A stretch of 64,000 nucleotides of DNA from assembly GCA_963693085.1 (NCBI GenBank), contig OY856410.1:561213906-561277905 (forward strand), given 5' to 3'. The stretch is from Alisma plantago-aquatica (Eukaryota > Streptophyta > Magnoliopsida > Alismatales > Alismataceae). Within the stretch, counting starts at the first letter, position 1. Every line of letters begins with the position of its first letter. Below, piece by piece: positions 36,590 through 48,915 of this stretch. The notes under the pieces were generated by a model. The model was not told the origin of the DNA. It did no database searches and was given only the letters and a program-made list of their open reading frames with translations. A program made the translations under genes and the position numbers.

Positions 36590-37955
36590 ACGTCAACTGC
36601 TCTATATTTTAGGATTATCGATATGATCGATTTAGGTTTGTCGCCTTTATTTATTGCATACGATGCGAATAAAATTGGCTTTATGCATGTCCAATCCACA
36701 AATCCAAAATATACATATATGATATGTAATATTAATGCACTCGATATGCGTCGCCCTTAAACGAGTTTTGTGGTGGATGTGTAGCATGATTATGGCCTAT
36801 AAACCCTATATCTATGTGTGGTTATATGTGGATTCTTGCATCTCGGTCTGCGCACTGATTCCCTTTCTCCCATTCCTGATGTAACTCGAAATAATTCGAG
36901 ATTTCTTTTCCTACCTTTGCTCCCCCTGAATGTAACTCGGGGTTTCACAAATTCAATTGCAAATAGGATAGATTTTATTTCCTGTTATGTCAAAGAACGA
37001 CGGACAACCTGAGACGATCGGATCAAGGCGTGAACCGATGGGTTGGTGATCCAGACAACCGGTTTGAGGAGCAAGACGAGCGGGTGGTGACCTAAAGAGA
37101 TGCACGACGACCAGTGAACCGATCGGCTGGAGGTGCCATTTGATCGGCTGGTGGCGCCCGAACAACCAACTTGATGGTGAGCCGATCAGTCATGGAGATG
37201 AGCTGATCAAACCCAGAAAGGCAGGCACAGATTTCATCTTGTACAGGTTGCATGTGATGTAGACCTAGATGACAGTGATTCCTCTTGTCTCGAGGAATCA
37301 CAATAGGATGGCCATAATCATTGCTTTTATCATTTTGCATGTTTTCTGTGGGATATAGCATGTATATGATACATACTATATATTGTGGTGATTGTATATG
37401 TATATGTATATAAAAACAAAATCCCTCATTAAAATATTAAGTCTTTTACGCCTTCCATTAGCGACACACATGGAAAACTCAATCAACCAAGTGTAGGTTA
37501 TGTCAAAGTGTGGTGCGCCGTCCATCTTGTGGAAGTGTGAAGGGTCGACATGCAGGTTCTGCCAAAGCACGGTGCATGTTTACCGTGTCGGCTTTTGGGT
37601 TAGACTTAATTAGTGATTCTTAGAGCGTCTAAGCCCAGAGGCATGAAATGTTCATGGCAAGGTGTTGCACATGTTCATTCATCAAGAGTTGCATATGATG
37701 CAATTGGCATGATGGTCTACCTAAATAGTCAAGATTATGGGCGATCAGCCAAAGCTGACTCATGACTTGATGAAATATGGATCTTGACCCACTATAAGAT
37801 TGTACACTGCAATCTTCTGAATTGATGGTGAGGGCTGTCAATTTGAGTCAAAATAGTGGGAGTGGTAATTAATTAAAGGCTTAATTAACTATCATTAAAT
37901 TTTATTCAAATCAAATCAAAAAGAGTTTTGACAAAATGCAATTTTCTCTTGTAGA
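36590..37955 (+). other. Copia-3 untranslated leader
   Basis: 1.37 kb without coding, matching 5665-7077 inverted. At 37000-37210 it has a looser cluster of GAACCGATCGGCTGG-type inverted motifs like those in the LTR. Confidence 0.7.
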
Positions 37956-38285
37956 ATGGCAAAACAATCATCTTTTAAAATGGGCAAATTAATTGAGAAC
38001 AAATTCCATAACTGGTTGAGGATTGTGAGAAGTGTTCTGCACAATCCAGATATACCAGGAGCCTTTGAATCCACTCTATGTACGCCTAATGCGTTGGTGA
38101 AGAAGAAAGAAAGTTCATTGATAGAGATCAATGGAACGAAAGGTAAGGGAGAGAAGGGTTCTCTCGCCAAACAAATTTCTTCTACATGGAGAGGATGGAA
38201 GGAACGATGGAAGAAGAAGTCAGAGATAGAGATCTCTACTTCTGGTGTATACATGATAGAAATTAACTTTACTACTTCTTTGTAA
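37956..38285 (+). pseudogene. Copia-3 gag, internally deleted
   Basis: Opens MAKQSSFKMGKLIENKFHNW, a normal copia gag start, but is only 109 codons. After residue 33 it jumps to a lysine-rich tail (KKKESSLIEIN..WKERWKKKSEIEIST) matching the end of copia-1 gag. The capsid core and the CCHC knuckle are missing. It ends in TAA at 38283, directly before protease in the same frame. It cannot package RNA as it stands. Confidence 0.8.
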
Positions 38286-41200
38286 TGGGTACTTAATACC
38301 GGATGCGAATCTCACATTTGTTCAAATGTGAAGGATCTTAAGAGAAGTAGGCCTTTAGGGAAAGGTGAGGTTGAACTACGTGTTGCTAATGGGGCAAGAG
38401 TTGCCGCCAGTGCCGTAGGAACCTATGAGTTAACTCTACCTAGTGGGATAATAATGGAGTTGAAGAACTGCTATTATGTACCTGCCATAAATAGGAATAG
38501 CATTTCCGTCTCTTGTTTGGACAAGGATGGATTTGAATTTCTTATTAAGAATGGAAATTGTTCCATTTCTAAAGATGGGATCTTTTATGGTAGTGCCCCA
38601 ATGTCTTATGGTCTATACTTGATAGATTTGGAGACAAATGTATACAACATAAACACCAAACAGCAAAAACTCAACGACTCAAACAAAACATATCTTTGGC
38701 ATTGTCGTCTAGGGCACATAAATGAGAAGCGCATTTCTAGACTCCATAAAGATGGTTATCTAGACTCTTTTGATTATGAATCAATAGAGACATGTGAATC
38801 TTGTTTATTGGGCAAGATGACCAAGACTCCCTTTTCAGGTAAAGGTGAGAGAGCTAGTAATCTATTAGGACTCATACATACGGATGTATGTGGGCCTTTT
38901 AGAACTAATGCCAGAAATGGGTGTCAGTACTTCATTACCTTCACTGATGATTTCAGTAGGTATGGCTATGTGTACCTGATGAAGCATAAGTCAAAAACCC
39001 TTAAAAGGTTCAAGGATTTCATGAATGAAGTACAAAACCAACTTGGTAAAAGTATTAAGGCACTTTGATCCGATCGAGGTGGAGAATACTTAAGCCAGGA
39101 GTTTGAGGACCTTCTGCGAGCCCGTGGTATTATATCACAATGGACTCCGCCTGGAACACCATAGTATAATGGTGTGTCTGAAAGAAGGAATCACACATTG
39201 TTGGATATGGTGTGATCAATGATGAGTTTTTCTGATCTTCTGATTTCCTTCTGGGGTCATGCTCTTGAAACCGTGGCGTTTACACTTAACCATGTACCAT
39301 CTAAATTGGTTCAAAAGACACCATATGAGATATGGACCGGGAAGCATCCCAATTTTTCTTTTATGCAGATTTGGGGTTGTGAGGCTTATGTTAGGAAAAT
39401 GTTTCCTGATAAGCTTGGACCCAAATCTGGTAAATGTTATTTTGTTGGATATCCCAAGGAGACCAAGGGATATTATCTATACCACCCTACTGACAACAAA
39501 GTGTTTGTTGCCAAGGATGTTGTATTCCTAGAGAAGGAATCTATTTCCAAAGGAAGCAGTGGGAGGAAAATAGAGCTTGAAGAGGTTCAAGCCCAACAAG
39601 AAAACATAGAACTAGTAGATGTATAAGAGGAAAATGGAGATTCACAAGGTGTTGTGGAATCTCAGTCTCCTCAGGTAACACAAGGACCTTGTAGATCTAG
39701 TAGGACCCGCCTTGAACCTAAGAGGTTTGGATACCTTGTGACTCAGGAAGGAGGTGAGTTGATCATAGATGATGATCCAACTACCTACGTAGAGGCTATG
39801 GAGGGACCAAATTATGAGAAATGGCTTGAAGCCATGAGATCTGAGATGGAATCCATGTACTCTAACAAAGTATGGACTTTGGTGGAACCACCCGAAGGGG
39901 TAAAACCCATAGGGTGCAAGTGGGTCTTCTAGAAGAAGACCGACATGGATGGCAATGTGCAAACTTATAAAGGCAGATTGGTTGCGAAGGGATTTCGACA
40001 AATTCAAGGTGTTGACTATGAAGAAACCTTTTCTCCAGTTGCCATGATTAAGTCCATTAGGATCATGCTTGCTATTACAGCTTATTATGACTATGAGATT
40101 TGGCAGATGGATGTTAAAACCACATTCCTTAACAGGAATATAAATGAGGATGTGTACATGACACAGCCTGAAGGTTTTGTAGATCCAAAGAATGCCAATA
40201 AAGTTTGTAAGCTGCAAAGGTCAATCTATGGATTGAAGCAAGCATCTCAGAGTTGGAATCCTCATTTTGATGAGGAAGTCAAAGTGTTTGGCTTTATTCA
40301 AAATGAAGATGAACCTTGTGTATACAAGAAGGTTAGTGGGAGCTCGACCACATTCCTCATATTGTATGTGGATGACATACTTTTGATGGGGAATGATGTC
40401 TTAGCCTTAGAGAAGGTAAAAACTTGGCTTGAGAATACTTTCTCAATGAAGGACTTAGGAGAAGCATCCTATATACTAGGAATTAAGATCTATAGAGATA
40501 GATCTAGAAGGCTTCTCGGACTAAGTCAGAGCACATACATCGACAAAGTGTTGAAGCGGTTCAGCATGGAGAATTCAAAGAGAGGCAACATCCCCATGCT
40601 ACATGGAGTCACCGTATGTAGAGCTCAATGTCCCCAATCTTGTGAAGAGAGGGAGTGTATGAATGGGATCCCATATGCATCGGCCATTGAATCCATCATG
40701 TACGCTATGTTGTGCACATGCCTAGATGTCTCGTATGCTCTTAGCATGACGAGAAGGTACCAGTCAGATCCCGGGGATGCTCACTGGACAGCCGTAAAGA
40801 ACATCCTCAAGTACTTGCGAAGGACTAAGGTTTAGTTTCTTATTTACGGCGGCAAGGAAGAGTTGGTTGTAAAGGGTTACACCGATGCAAGCTTCCAAAA
40901 TGATAAAGATGATTACAGATCGCAGTTAGGATTTGTGTTTTGCCTTAATAATGGAGCTGTGAGCTGGAAGAGTTCCAAGCAAGAAACAGTTGCTGATTCT
41001 ACTACAGAGGTCGAGTATATTGCTGCCTCACATGCAGCAAAGGAGGCTGTGTGGATCAGGAAGTTCATTTCTAAACTTGGTGTAGTTCCTAGTAGTTGTG
41101 ATGCAATTGAGCTTTATTGTGACAATAATGGAGCTATTGCACAAGCTAAGGAACCCAGATCATATCAGCGGTCCAAGCACATACCACGGCGCTTCCATCT

Positions 41201-41297
41201 CATACGAGAGATCCTACAGCGAGGAGATGTGAAGATTTTCAAAGTACCAACTGAAGACAACATAGATGATCTACTAACTAAGGCCCTTTCTCAGTAG
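38286..41297 (+). pseudogene. Copia-3 pol (protease, integrase, RT, RNase H)
   Basis: One frame throughout, no frameshift. Protease 38286-38640 reads VLNTGCESHIC: Asn replaces the catalytic Asp of the D-T/S-G motif. Integrase from 38690: HCRLGH and CESCLLGK finger, HTDVCGPF, FTDDFSRY, GVSERRN. RT about 39790-40600 with VKTTFLN, YGLKQASQ and YVDD at 40365-40376. RNase H 40863-41250 with YTDASF, VADSTTEVEY and YCDNNGA. Internal stops at 39066 (TGA), 39162 (TAG), 39213 (TGA), 39624 (TAA), 39930 (TAG) and 40833 (TAG); most fit a single C-to-T step. RT and RNase H catalytic residues are still encoded. Confidence 0.92.
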
Positions 41298-41354
41298 AAG
41301 CATGATGGTCATGCTAGGTCACAAGGACTGAGGTACCTTGGTGACTGGCTCTAA

Positions 41355-41369
41355 GTGCAAGTGGGAGTC
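41355..41369 (+). promoter_or_regulatory. Polypurine tract of copia-3
   Basis: GTGCAAGTGGGAGTC directly before the 3' LTR, as in copia-1. Confidence 0.8.
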
Positions 41370-43602
41370 TGTTGGTATGTATGCCCATAGAGCAAGTCAT
41401 ATGATGATTGTAATGGGATACTTTGTTAATGATTTGAATAATAATAAAGGCAATTTCCAATCTATATGTTTAAACTATTTCTGAGATGATGGTGTAACAT
41501 GATAGATGTCTAAAGAATGGTTTTACTCAATGACATATGCTTTTGGGTTCAGGACCTAAACGATGAGATCATACGGATGTTAAGAGTATACATTCTTGTT
41601 TAGTCCCTAGTCGGTTGTTATTGTGGAAATAACCATAGACATCAATAACACTGAAGACTAGATTGTGTGTTGGTTGATGACAGAATCTCATTAGTCATGA
41701 TATAGTGATATCAAACCAAGCACATAGGTACTTGTTAGAGAACAAGGTACCAGACAGACCCACCGTGAGAGTGACACATGGAACCTTGACTTGGTAGTCA
41801 TAGTCAACTCTCACAGTGATGGTGGTGAGTGTGATTCTTAGACTTGAAATCACTACACTCAACACATGTCGTTGGGTGACATCATCAAACATAGTTCTAA
41901 AACATGGATTGTTATAAAGGTGATGATTGGGTGGCTTTGACACATGGGGCTTTTGAGGGGTGAGTGATAGATATGGGATTTGTCCCTCCTGAGGGAGTTA
42001 GATATCCTTGGCCACTTTATGAGTAGGATTGAGAAAGGCATGCAAATGCACGTGTGAATCAATATGTGATATTGATGTGACACACATCTCACCCAGTTTG
42101 CTCTGAGATCAAGGAAATGAATGAATGTTGACAGGATGACTGTTCCATGCCTCGAGTTCATTTTGGATATCAGCGACAAAGGAATTATACATTCACTATA
42201 ACACCATTCACGGATTGTAGGATTGAAAGTTGTTCTCCAACTTTCTATTTCAATTGTGTAGCACTGATGTGTGACTAGGCACCTCTCTTTTCTTGTGAAG
42301 TCATAAGTGTTATGGACTTTCACTGCCAACGTGAAATGGACCGGCAGGGTCATACACATAGGATTTAACTAGGAAAAGGAGTTTTGTCCACAAACAATGT
42401 TTAGATTGATTACTAAAGGAGTTTAGTAGTTCAATTAAACACTCAATTAATTGATAGCTCAATATCATAAGTTCAAGGTGTTGGACTGATTGATTAGAGT
42501 ATCAGATTGAGTGAAACTACAATTGAATGATTCTGCACAATCTGTACTCCCAACCGATCGGCTCATGTGATGAACCGATCAGCTCAGCTTGGTGAACTGA
42601 TTGACTCAGGTGGTGAGTCGATCGGCTCACTGACAGGGTGAACGATTGCTTCAAGTGTTGAAATGATCGGTTCAACTATTGCAACCGGGCAAGTTGGGAA
42701 AGTAAGATTGGGGAGAATTTTCCTTTCGTTTGGCTTGCCCAATTTGATTGGAACAAGGATTGGTATTTGATACCAATTAGAAACAAAAGAAGGAAAGTCA
42801 ATCGGGAACTGATCAGTACCACGAACCGACCGGTTCAGTTGTGAACTGACCGGTTCATTGGTCCCAACCGATCGGTTGAGGTGTCAACCGACCGGCTCAG
42901 ATCCCCAACCGACCGTTTTAGTTGTGAAACGATCGGTTCAGGTTGCGAGTTGGTTGTGTTTTGTGGAAAATCTCGAACCCTTCTACTCCGTCTTTAGTCC
43001 CACATTGCCTGGGATAGAGAACCCTATCCCATGACCCACCTATATATAGGGGTATTGGGGGCTTCTCAAAGTACAACTCAGTGCAAACCAGTTGCTCTGC
43101 AAAGTTGTCGTTCTCTCTAGTTTTGGTAACTGAGAGAGCCCGAGCAAGTGCTACCCAAAAAGGGAGGCACATCAAGGGAAAGACAACTGCAGTTGCGACT
43201 GGTGGCAGGAGAGTGTGTTGGCAACTAGTATGCCGACAGGAGGGTGCGACTCCTTTCGATTCCTTGTGCGAAAAGGAGATAAGAGTTCCAGGAAGTGCGT
43301 GTGGATGACTGCAGAGGCGGGAGACCTCTGTCGCTCTGAGGACAACTATCAATCCTGACAGTCCCACTGAGACCAGGAGTCTTCAGTCCTGGTGCGACCA
43401 GGAGCTGCACAGACACCGTCCAAGACCGGAGTGAAGACCGTGCAAGGCGCGAGGTACTGTCGCCGATCAAGCCTCGGGACAAGGTATGCATCACAAACCA
43501 TCTTTCCTATTGTATAGACGTTGATGCGATTCCTTTTGTTCTGGGTTTTGGCGAGAAATTTTTTTATTTCTGCTTCTTCTCTTCCTCCTCTAAAACCTAA
43601 CA
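41370..43602 (+). repeat. 3' LTR of copia-3
   Basis: 2233 bp, TGTTGG to CCTAACA. Differs from the 5' LTR by point changes, a short loss near 41877 and one extra palindrome unit of 20 bp at about 42838-42857. TATA box at 43041-43048. Array at 42551-42945. Confidence 0.92.
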
Positions 43603-43607
43603 CAAGG
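43603..43607. repeat. Right target duplication CAAGG of copia-3
   Basis: Identical to 34349-34353; LTR-B resumes with CAAGGGAGCTTTGG. Confidence 0.92.
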
Positions 43608-44034
43608 GAGCTTTGGAACAATAGGAGGACGACCCCCAACCTATAGGTAAGCACCATGATCTCCTTTAACCTTGAATATATGGTGGAAATCACAAATCAA
43701 TGCTTGATTTCTTCTTTTATCCATGCAATCTTCAATCCTAGCCAATCCTTTTCACTCAAAAGCTTGAGGAACGAACCTTGTGGAGTTGAGAAAGCTTCTT
43801 CCACCATAAATACGTGGATTTTGAGCTTTGAAGCATTCTTTGAAGGCGGGTTATATAACTTGAACTCAATTACATCATTATTCAATTCCAATTTTACAAG
43901 TTATGTTGATTTCTCCTTCTTCTTGGTTAATTGCTTGTTTTAATGGATGATTTGATGAAATCAGTAGTAATGTGAACCTTAGGAACGAAGGTAGATGATG
44001 ATGACATCATCTTGGACACTTTTCCCAAAATTGC

Positions 44035-44945
44035 AACTCCATTCGGTTTCCAATAAAATTGGTCAATCAATTTCACCAAACTGTTTGGTGACCAAATGAC
44101 TTGCAAACCATTTGAGGAATTGGGTTCAAAACCATTTGGGACAGTTGACCGTTTGGATTGAGTTGTCCATTTGGATTGAGTTGACCATTTGGTTTTGAGT
44201 TGACCATTTGGAAAGAAATGAATTCTGAACCGTTTGATGATTAACGATCTTTGAGATCGTTTGGTGTTTAGAGTTTCTAAAACTGATTGAAAGGAAACAG
44301 TTTTTAAAACCATTTGAGGTTGATGATGTCATAGTTTGATGCTGATCCAATGCTATTTAATTGAATTAATTCCAAAGGGTTCAACACTTGAAGGTTCATT
44401 GAGTATCAAACCCTAAATCGAGTTGTTAAAGAAACCCTAGTTGAATTCCACCAATTTCAATGATGGGATTAGGTCAAACGGTCTCAAGACCGTTTGAGGG
44501 AAAACAACCTCAAGACCATTTGAGGTTAGGTCATGCCAAGGTTAAATGGTGAATCAATGGTTCAATTGAAGAGTGATTCAATGGTTCAATTCATAGATGG
44601 ATCTATGATTGAAACCCTGAATCAATTTAGTTGATGGAAACCCTAATTGGTCCATTCGGTTTTGAGAAGGTTTGGACCAAACGGTCTCAAGACTGTTTGA
44701 GTCCAAACGGTCTGAAGACCGTTTGAGATCAAACAGTATCAAACCGTTTGGAGATCCAAGTGGTTTCAAGAGTGATTTGTTCATACGGTTTCAATGTACT
44801 TTTGCTTAAACAGTTTCAAGGGCCAGTTGCCCAAACGGTTTCAAACCGTTAGAAATCCAATTTCATCAAGACGGTTTGGGGTCTATTTTAATCAATATTG
44901 TTTAGTGTATAAGTGATCAAGACCATTTGAGGATTCAACTAATCA
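44035..44945. repeat. CAAACGGT hairpin array in LTR-B
   Basis: Counterpart of 19277-20215. Units include 44475-44496, 44678-44699, 44704-44725 and 44730-44750. It has one unit where LTR-A has two, and three where LTR-A has two. Confidence 0.85.
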
Positions 44946-47153
44946 AACTATTTGAAGGCCTAAGATGATTAAAGGTCAATTAACTGTTTGATTAATTAAT
45001 TGAATCAAAGGTGATTATCATGATTGTACTCTTAAGGTACTAGGGTGATTAGTACCCTTAGAGGGAATTAATTTCGGGAGTTTATGAAAGCAATGACTCA
45101 ATACCCTATTCCAACCCTAATTCAGGGTAATGGTATGTAAATCCCTAATGTAGGGTGATGTAATGTGTTATGAAATCCTAAAACAGGGTAAAGGTATGAG
45201 AAACCCTAATTTTGGGTTATAATGTATGAAACCCTAATTTTGGGAAATATGATGATAAATCATAACCCTAATGTGGGATAATAGGATGAGTATCTCTAAT
45301 TGACATGAAATGGAAACCCTAACCCTAAAAAGGGAATAATGGTATTACTTTGTGTTGCATGGTGTTGATATGTAAGCATTATAATTGTTACCATGAAGTA
45401 CTAACCATGCAGGTATCATGAGATGAGGAGCATAGCCAGGTATGAGCTATGATGTTTTAGTTATTGTTGTTATTGGGCCGTTTGAGCCATAATATTCTTT
45501 GTTGCTTACTGAGAGGTAACAAGAAATGAAATGGGCTATGAGAGCCATGTGAGATGCTTGTGTAACAAGTATCATGTTTACCTTGGTCAGATGACCTAAA
45601 GGTGTTTAGTTACCTGATAAGAGGTAACAAATGTTCTTTGATGAACTGAGGGTCTGAATACCCATATTCCATAATCATGATGATGAGATTGTTAATAAAT
45701 GAGAAAGCACCTGATGAGATGAGTGATTAAGATCCCAATACTTCAATGAGATTTGAATAGTACTTGATGAAAGTATTACACATTCTTTGTAGTAATTATC
45801 ATAGTAATTGATGTTTGGAAACTTGATTGATGCTAAAAGAATATGGTAATACACTTAATTAATCATGTGATATCATATAATGTAGTTTCCCTGACCACAG
45901 ATCCATCAGCGTCAGAATTTGTTGAATGGTGAAACGAGTTTAAACTCAGAACACATATTTTTTAATATATGGGGGTAATTGGGCAATTATATCCTCATGT
46001 CCCATAGGAATGGCTACAGGCTATATCTTATGTATGGGATTGGTTATCGACCATACTCCAATATGATTATGGCTACAGGCCATGACTCTATGATATGATA
46101 CCAGTCATTGGCTACGGGCCATAACCATGAAGAGAGTATATGTTGCGGGCTATAACTCTATAGCAAAGATGCCAATATACCCTGGCAAGCTAATTGCAGT
46201 TTGCACATGATATCTCTGCCATATAATCACGTACTGACTGAGAAGGTTGAGTTCTTGGAGTCTGACTCTTCCATTGACCTTGTGTGGTACCGATGCTTAA
46301 CGTAATCGTGGTCGGTTAGAGCATGAACGGTATACTTCATATCTTCAGGGTATTAAGTTTGGTTGTAAAATATAATCAGCCATGTAGCGTATTTGCCTAA
46401 GTTTGAAATATGAGAATCATTGGTTGATATTATCTTGCTTAGTATAGCGGATAAATGTTTTACATGTTCTTCATATTCCTTATTGGATAAGTCATATGCT
46501 GCTCTATCAGGTTATTACCGAAATGCTTTAAATAAGATTAATGTTCTAATATGTTAGACAATGAATTAACTGATGTTAAATAATTATGATTCCTCTGTTC
46601 AGATTTATCGTATTACACTATAATAATAATGTTTCTGGAAGAGAGTTATATCTCTCGCTGGGTCAATTTCAAATTGTCTCGCCCCCGTGGGATCCAACTT
46701 TTTAGGTAGACGCGGAGGAAGAGGAAGAAACCCTACAGTAGGGGAAGAGCAGTAGCAATAGTAGGGATAGCAGTCAATTCTCAGGTGGAGACACTGGATG
46801 TCATGTCTTGTATATCTGTACATAGAGTCCTGCATGTCATCTCTGTACTCTCAGGTCCTTGGAGTCAGTAGTTAGTTTAATGAATTGATCTGAGGTTTTG
46901 GATTGATGCCTCAATGTTTTATACTACATATGTACAGTTTTAACAGGGCAGTTAATGCTTGTAATCCTCAAGAAGAAATGGTACAAGAGATATACTAGTG
47001 AACTAGAATGCAATTGAGTTACTTTGGTTCTTTATGAAAGAGTTATCCAGTGTATGGCTCTCTTTGTAAAAAGTTTTAATTTTTAGTGATTTTCGTTAAT
47101 CCGCTGCTATCGATCGCTTCCGCTTAGTCGATGTCAATTTGTATGTCATACTA

Positions 47154-48235
47154 TCCCTACCTAGTTGGGTAGGACTTTCTTGGGCTCTCTCAATTAGAAC
47201 AACCAGAGAGGACAAAAATTGTGAGAACAACTGATTATCAGTTGAGTTGTTGTGCTCTGGGAAGCCCCCAGTATCCCTCTATTTATCAGTGGGGCTAGGG
47301 TCAAGGTTTCTAGTATGTTCAGGAAGTGTACGAGAGTGGAAAGAACCAGGAGATCTTGATTTTTCACAACATTCAAACCACAAACGACCATTTGGTCACA
47401 CCAGAAGGTCATATTGTACTGCCAAATGGCCATTTAGCAGTTTTCCAATCACATACGAAATTGGAAATTCGATTCCATTAATGTTAGACATTTATTTCTA
47501 GCACCAAAAGTATTATGCAATCAAAACGAGTTCGAGAAACATTTAGAGCATTCCTTAGGCTGAAACCGATCCATCTCACAAATGTGAGACGCCCGTCTCA
47601 CTCACCCAGATAGTGTTCTAGTGAGTTGAGAGGAGATGGTCAGTTCAACAGCTTGAATCGACCAATTCACACTTCTGCTAGGACATAACTTAGCCAATTC
47701 AATTTGTGATTAGTGTGACAACCCAAACGGTCATCTCAACACTTGAGATGCCCGTCTAGCACTTCCAAATGGTTGTCTCACCTAGTGAGATGGTCATTTG
47801 GTAGTGTAGTCAGCGAATTTGTTGTGAGAATTGAATACCTAAACTCTTTAGTCATCAATCCAATCATCATTCAAGATCAAAATCCTATGCTAGATGAGTT
47901 CCTTTGTGTGTGACCCTGTAGGGCCCATATCACATTGGCAGTGAATATCCTTAAATAGATTATGACATTACAAGTAAGGAGTTGTGCCTAGTCGATTATC
48001 AACGCTACCCAAGTGAATGGAAAGTTGGAGAACAACTTCAACCTAGAATATGTGTAAGGTGTTGCAGTGATTGTATCATTCCTTTGTCTCTAATATCCTG
48101 AGTGAACTCTAGGCATGGACTCATCATTTTATCAACATTCATATTATGTTTCTTAAACCAAGAGCAGACTGTCTGTGATAATATCACCTCAATATAATAT
48201 ATTGATTCACGTGCATCTACATGTATTTCTCAGTC
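47154..48235 (-). repeat. Diverged copia LTR fragment
   Basis: Follows positions about 700-1770 of the copia-1 LTR (GGGCTCTCTCAATT, AACCAGAGAGGACAAAAA, AAGCCCCCAG) with strong divergence. No LTR ends, so a truncated remnant of a related subfamily. Its hairpin array (47360-47801) has a different motif: CCAAATGG / CCATTTGG and TGAGACGCCCGTCTCA. The longest hairpin spans 47765-47801 around a CTAG loop. Confidence 0.7.
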
Positions 48236-48915
48236 TTAGAAGGTTCATTAACGCATGCCCATCAACCACCAGTAATAGCCTTCCCATGTGGGTTTGACCT
48301 TAAGAAGTAAGGTTGCGACCGCTACTATCGTCTCAAATGCTACCCCCACCATGACTACTACCACTGTCATAACTACTATCACCATCTTGAACCCTTCCAC
48401 CTCGCGACTGCTTCCACCATCATGACTTTTACAACCATCTTGACCGCTACCACCATCACGATTGTTACCACCGTATCGATCCCAACACCATCTCAACCAC
48501 TACAACTATAGAGACCTCCACTTCTTTAAATACATGCCCCTTGCTACCTTTCTCAGGGTTTCATCATTACAACTTTTTCGGGATTCCCTTCAGTGACCAG
48601 TGGTTCCCAAAGATCTGTGGGAGTTTTCCAAGGTCTGGGAGGGCCAAAGTGCACACTATACATCCATCCCTACAACCAGCCTCCATCCACCATCATCCTC
48701 TACCTCTACCCAACCAATTCCACCACCGTTCACCCACTTCTCAGCCACCATCCACCTCCATGCATCCACCAAAGGTTGCTATTTGGGGTGGAATCAAGGA
48801 GAAAGGAGGTCAAGGAGTGCAGAAGACCAAGCAGGACAACTGAAAGGATGAGATCCAACCCTTCCATGGGTTGAGGATCAAGAGCCACCTATCCTCTACA
48901 AGAAAAATTATTGGA
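48236..48915. other. Unassigned ACC/ACT/ATC-rich stretch
   Basis: No gene recognised. 48330-48500 is strongly biased to CCACCATCA- and CTACTACCA-like trinucleotides; 48650-48770 is again CCA-rich. Three frames at 48541-48874 are open together on one strand, which points to composition and not coding. Confidence 0.4.

Larger units (their letters stand above)
34354..43602 (+). mobile_element. Copia-3: complete but inactive Ty1/copia element in LTR-B
   Basis: 9249 bp with perfect 5-bp duplications. 5' LTR 34354-36575, primer site 36577-36589, leader to 37955, gag-pol in one frame 37956-41297, polypurine tract 41355-41369, 3' LTR 41370-43602. All structural parts are present, but the reading frame has seven internal stops, the gag core is deleted and the protease Asp is lost. 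Same family as copia-1, and better preserved. Confidence 0.93.
33400..47150 (+). repeat. Gypsy LTR-B, split by copia-3
   Basis: 3' LTR of copy B, about 4.5 kb without the 9.25-kb insert. Starts TGTAACATCCC and ends GTATGTCATA (terminal CA mutated to TA). Interrupted 950 bp in, between two CAAGG copies. The hairpin arrays of LTR-A recur at 44035-44945, 45104-45330 and 46009-46165. Confidence 0.9.

Noticed and set aside
36123..36760. Cluster of short frames on both strands near the copia-3 LTR end
   Set aside because: They lie in LTR/leader sequence, are not kept as frames in copia-1 and have no domain.
48541..48874. Three overlapping plus-strand frames
   Set aside because: Simultaneously open frames in a CCA-rich region, with low complexity and no conserved motif.
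48895..48908. CTACAAGAAAAATTA as a CACTA-type terminus
   Set aside because: No CACTA before it at the right spacing, no partner end and no target duplication found.
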